DNA from: Pedosphaera sp.
GTDB taxonomy: Bacteria > Verrucomicrobiota > Verrucomicrobiae > Limisphaerales > Pedosphaeraceae
Assembly: GCA_028293265.1 (NCBI GenBank)
Contig: JAQGPB010000604.1
Location: forward strand, 1 to 5,425
DNA length: 5,425 nt
Direction: 5' to 3'
Shown one piece after another: positions 4,580 through 5,425 of the stretch. Within the stretch, counting starts at the first letter, position 1. Each line of letters begins with the position of its first letter. The position numbers and the translations under genes are program-made. The notes under the pieces were generated by a model. It worked only from the letters and a program-made list of their open reading frames with translations, made no database searches and was not told the DNA's origin.

Positions 4580-5425
4580 ATGAAAGTAACGCTAAACTGG
4601 CTCAAACAATACGTAGATTTCACCTGGTCGCCCGAGCAACTCGCCGAGCGCCTCACCATGATCGGCATCGAGGTCGAGGGCATTCAAAAACTCGGCGGCG
4701 AGTTCGAGGGCATCGTCGTCGCGCAGGTGCTTACTCGCGACAAACATCCCAATGCCGACCGCCTCTCCCTCTGCCGTGTCGCGGATGGCCAGGGCGAACG
4801 CCAGATTGTCTGCGGCGCGCAAAATTTCCAGGCCGGCGACAAGGTCCCGCTCATTCTCCCCGGCGCTTCCCTGCCGCCCAAGCCCGGCGAAAAAGAACCC
4901 TTCACCATCAAGGTCGGCAAAATCCGCGGTGTCGAGTCCCAAGGCATGATGTGTTCGCCCCAGGAACTCGGCCTGCCGGATCAAATTGACGGCCTGCTCA
5001 TCCTTTCCTCCGACGCCAAGGTCGGCCAGCCCTTCGCCGAATACCTTGGCCGCGCGGCGGGCGACGTGGTTTACGATCTCGAAATCACCCCCAACCGTCC
5101 CGACCTGAACAGCGTCATCGGCATCGCCCGCGAAATCAGCGCCGTCACCGGCCACCCGCTGAAAATTCCCGCCGTTTCGCTTGGTGGGGCGAGCGTCCTC
5201 GCGAGCCAAGACGAACCCACAGCTTCCCCTCCCTCGCCCCCATCGGGGGAGAGGGGCCAAGCCAAGTCCAACGCAGTACACGATCTTGTCTCCGTTCGCA
5301 TCGAAGACCCGGAACTCTGCCCGCGTTACACCGCCCGCGTGGTGCGCGGCGTAAAAGTCGGCCCCAGCCCCGATTGGCTCAAGCAGGCGTTGGAAAAAAT
5401 CGGCATCCGCAGCATCAGCAACGTC
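4580..5425 (+). CDS. pheT: Phenylalanyl-tRNA synthetase beta subunit, 3'-truncated by window edge
   Basis: First 282 codons of the beta subunit, which binds tRNA-Phe and edits misactivated tyrosine; a full subunit is about 800 residues, so it runs past the window. The start ATG at 4580 gives MKVTLNWLKQYVDF, the standard beginning. Residues 40-150 are the tRNA-binding OB-fold domain (EFEGIVVAQVL, HPNADRLSLCRV, IVCGAQNFQAGD, SQGMMCSPQELGL). DLEITPNRPDLNSVIGIARE (167-186) leads to the B3/B4 editing domain, which begins around residue 238 (VRIEDPELCPRYTARVV). Residues about 201-234 are an extra Pro/Ser/Gly-rich linker encoded by repeat DNA. The gene lies 8 nt after the Mrr gene with no Shine-Dalgarno, and about 3.6 kb from pheS, so it needs a promoter in or before the Mrr gene. 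The identification is secure. Confidence 0.97.
   Translation, partial: MKVTLNWLKQYVDFTWSPEQLAERLTMIGIEVEGIQKLGGEFEGIVVAQVLTRDKHPNADRLSLCRVADGQGERQIVCGAQNFQAGDKVPLILPGASLPPKPGEKEPFTIKVGKIRGVESQGMMCSPQELGLPDQIDGLLILSSDAKVGQPFAEYLGRAAGDVVYDLEITPNRPDLNSVIGIAREISAVTGHPLKIPAVSLGGASVLASQDEPTASPPSPPSGERGQAKSNAVHDLVSVRIEDPELCPRYTARVVRGVKVGPSPDWLKQALEKIGIRSISNV
5182..5275 (+). repeat. In-frame palindromic repeat insertion inside pheT
   Basis: Two G/C-rich foldable blocks lie in the linker before the editing domain. The first, ggcgagcgtcctcgcgagcc (5187-5206), is an imperfect hairpin with 6 of 8 pairs. The second pairs ccctc (5231-5235) with gaggg (5251-5255) and ccccc (5237-5241) with ggggg (5245-5249) around an atc loop, with one mismatch. 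The block stays open and encodes a low-complexity peptide (TASPPSPPSGERGQA). In E. coli PheT the same link is roughly 25 residues shorter, by memory. It shares the 12-mer cgggggagaggg with the pheS insert. Edges are approximate. Confidence 0.75.

Noticed and set aside
4592..5281. Long minus-strand open frame (229 codons) opposite pheT
   Set aside because: It is antisense to clear pheT domains; its length is explained by the G/C-rich codon bias of pheT, and its product is low complexity (many Ala/Gly/Asp) without a recognisable fold.

Overview
The window looks like a chromosome segment from a Verrucomicrobiota bacterium of the Pedosphaera/Limisphaera type. That assignment is an inference. It rests on the phenylalanyl-tRNA synthetase proteins and on the style of the dispersed palindromic repeats (GCTCC-n-GGAGC, CCCTCTCC-n-GGAGAGGG and GCGGCAG-n-CTGCCGC types), which I associate from memory with that group. 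No rRNA or tRNA marker is present to confirm it.

Layout. Positions 1-980 hold most of pheS (alpha subunit of phenylalanyl-tRNA synthetase), cut at its 5' end by the window edge. Positions 4580-5425 hold the first 282 codons of pheT (beta subunit), cut at the 3' end. In many bacteria these two genes are adjacent and co-transcribed. Here about 3.6 kb of accessory DNA lies between them. In order it holds: (i) a convergent gap with small hairpins (981-1078); (ii) a minus-strand gene pair, a stand-alone receiver-domain response regulator (2057-1593) overlapping by 8 nt a 173-residue protein I do not recognise (1600-1079); (iii) a 326-bp divergent intergenic region with a strong palindromic repeat; (iv) a plus-strand gene (2384-2971) for a helix-turn-helix protein resembling the Mu gp27/small-terminase type, with the best ribosome binding site of the window and an ATGA overlap to a 24-codon hydrophobic mini-ORF; (v) a Phd/YefM-type antitoxin (3222-3491) followed by only the first ~20 codons of a PIN-domain toxin, ended by a palindromic repeat; (vi) two tandem GCTCC-n-GGAGC repeats; (vii) a complete Mrr-type restriction endonuclease (3696-4571) ending 8 nt before pheT.

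How it fits together. pheS and pheT encode the two subunits of one essential enzyme that charges tRNA-Phe. The block between them looks like a small accumulation of accessory genes: a remnant toxin-antitoxin module, a probable type IV restriction enzyme, a phage-like DNA-binding protein and a signalling pair. Their mixed strands make one pheS-to-pheT transcript unlikely. pheT is probably read from a promoter in or upstream of the Mrr gene.

Most striking feature. Both synthetase genes carry G/C-rich palindromic repeat sequence inside the coding region, in frame and without stops. It lies at about 393-470 in pheS and about 5180-5280 in pheT, and adds roughly 25 residues to each protein at a place where the family normally has a short link. 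The two inserts share the 12-mer cgggggagaggg, so they appear to belong to one repeat family. This resembles, in principle, the in-frame palindromic elements described in Rickettsia genes. No clearly new enzymatic or defence system is evident. The in-frame repeats, the repeat-terminated toxin remnant and the unrecognised partner of the response regulator are the best leads.
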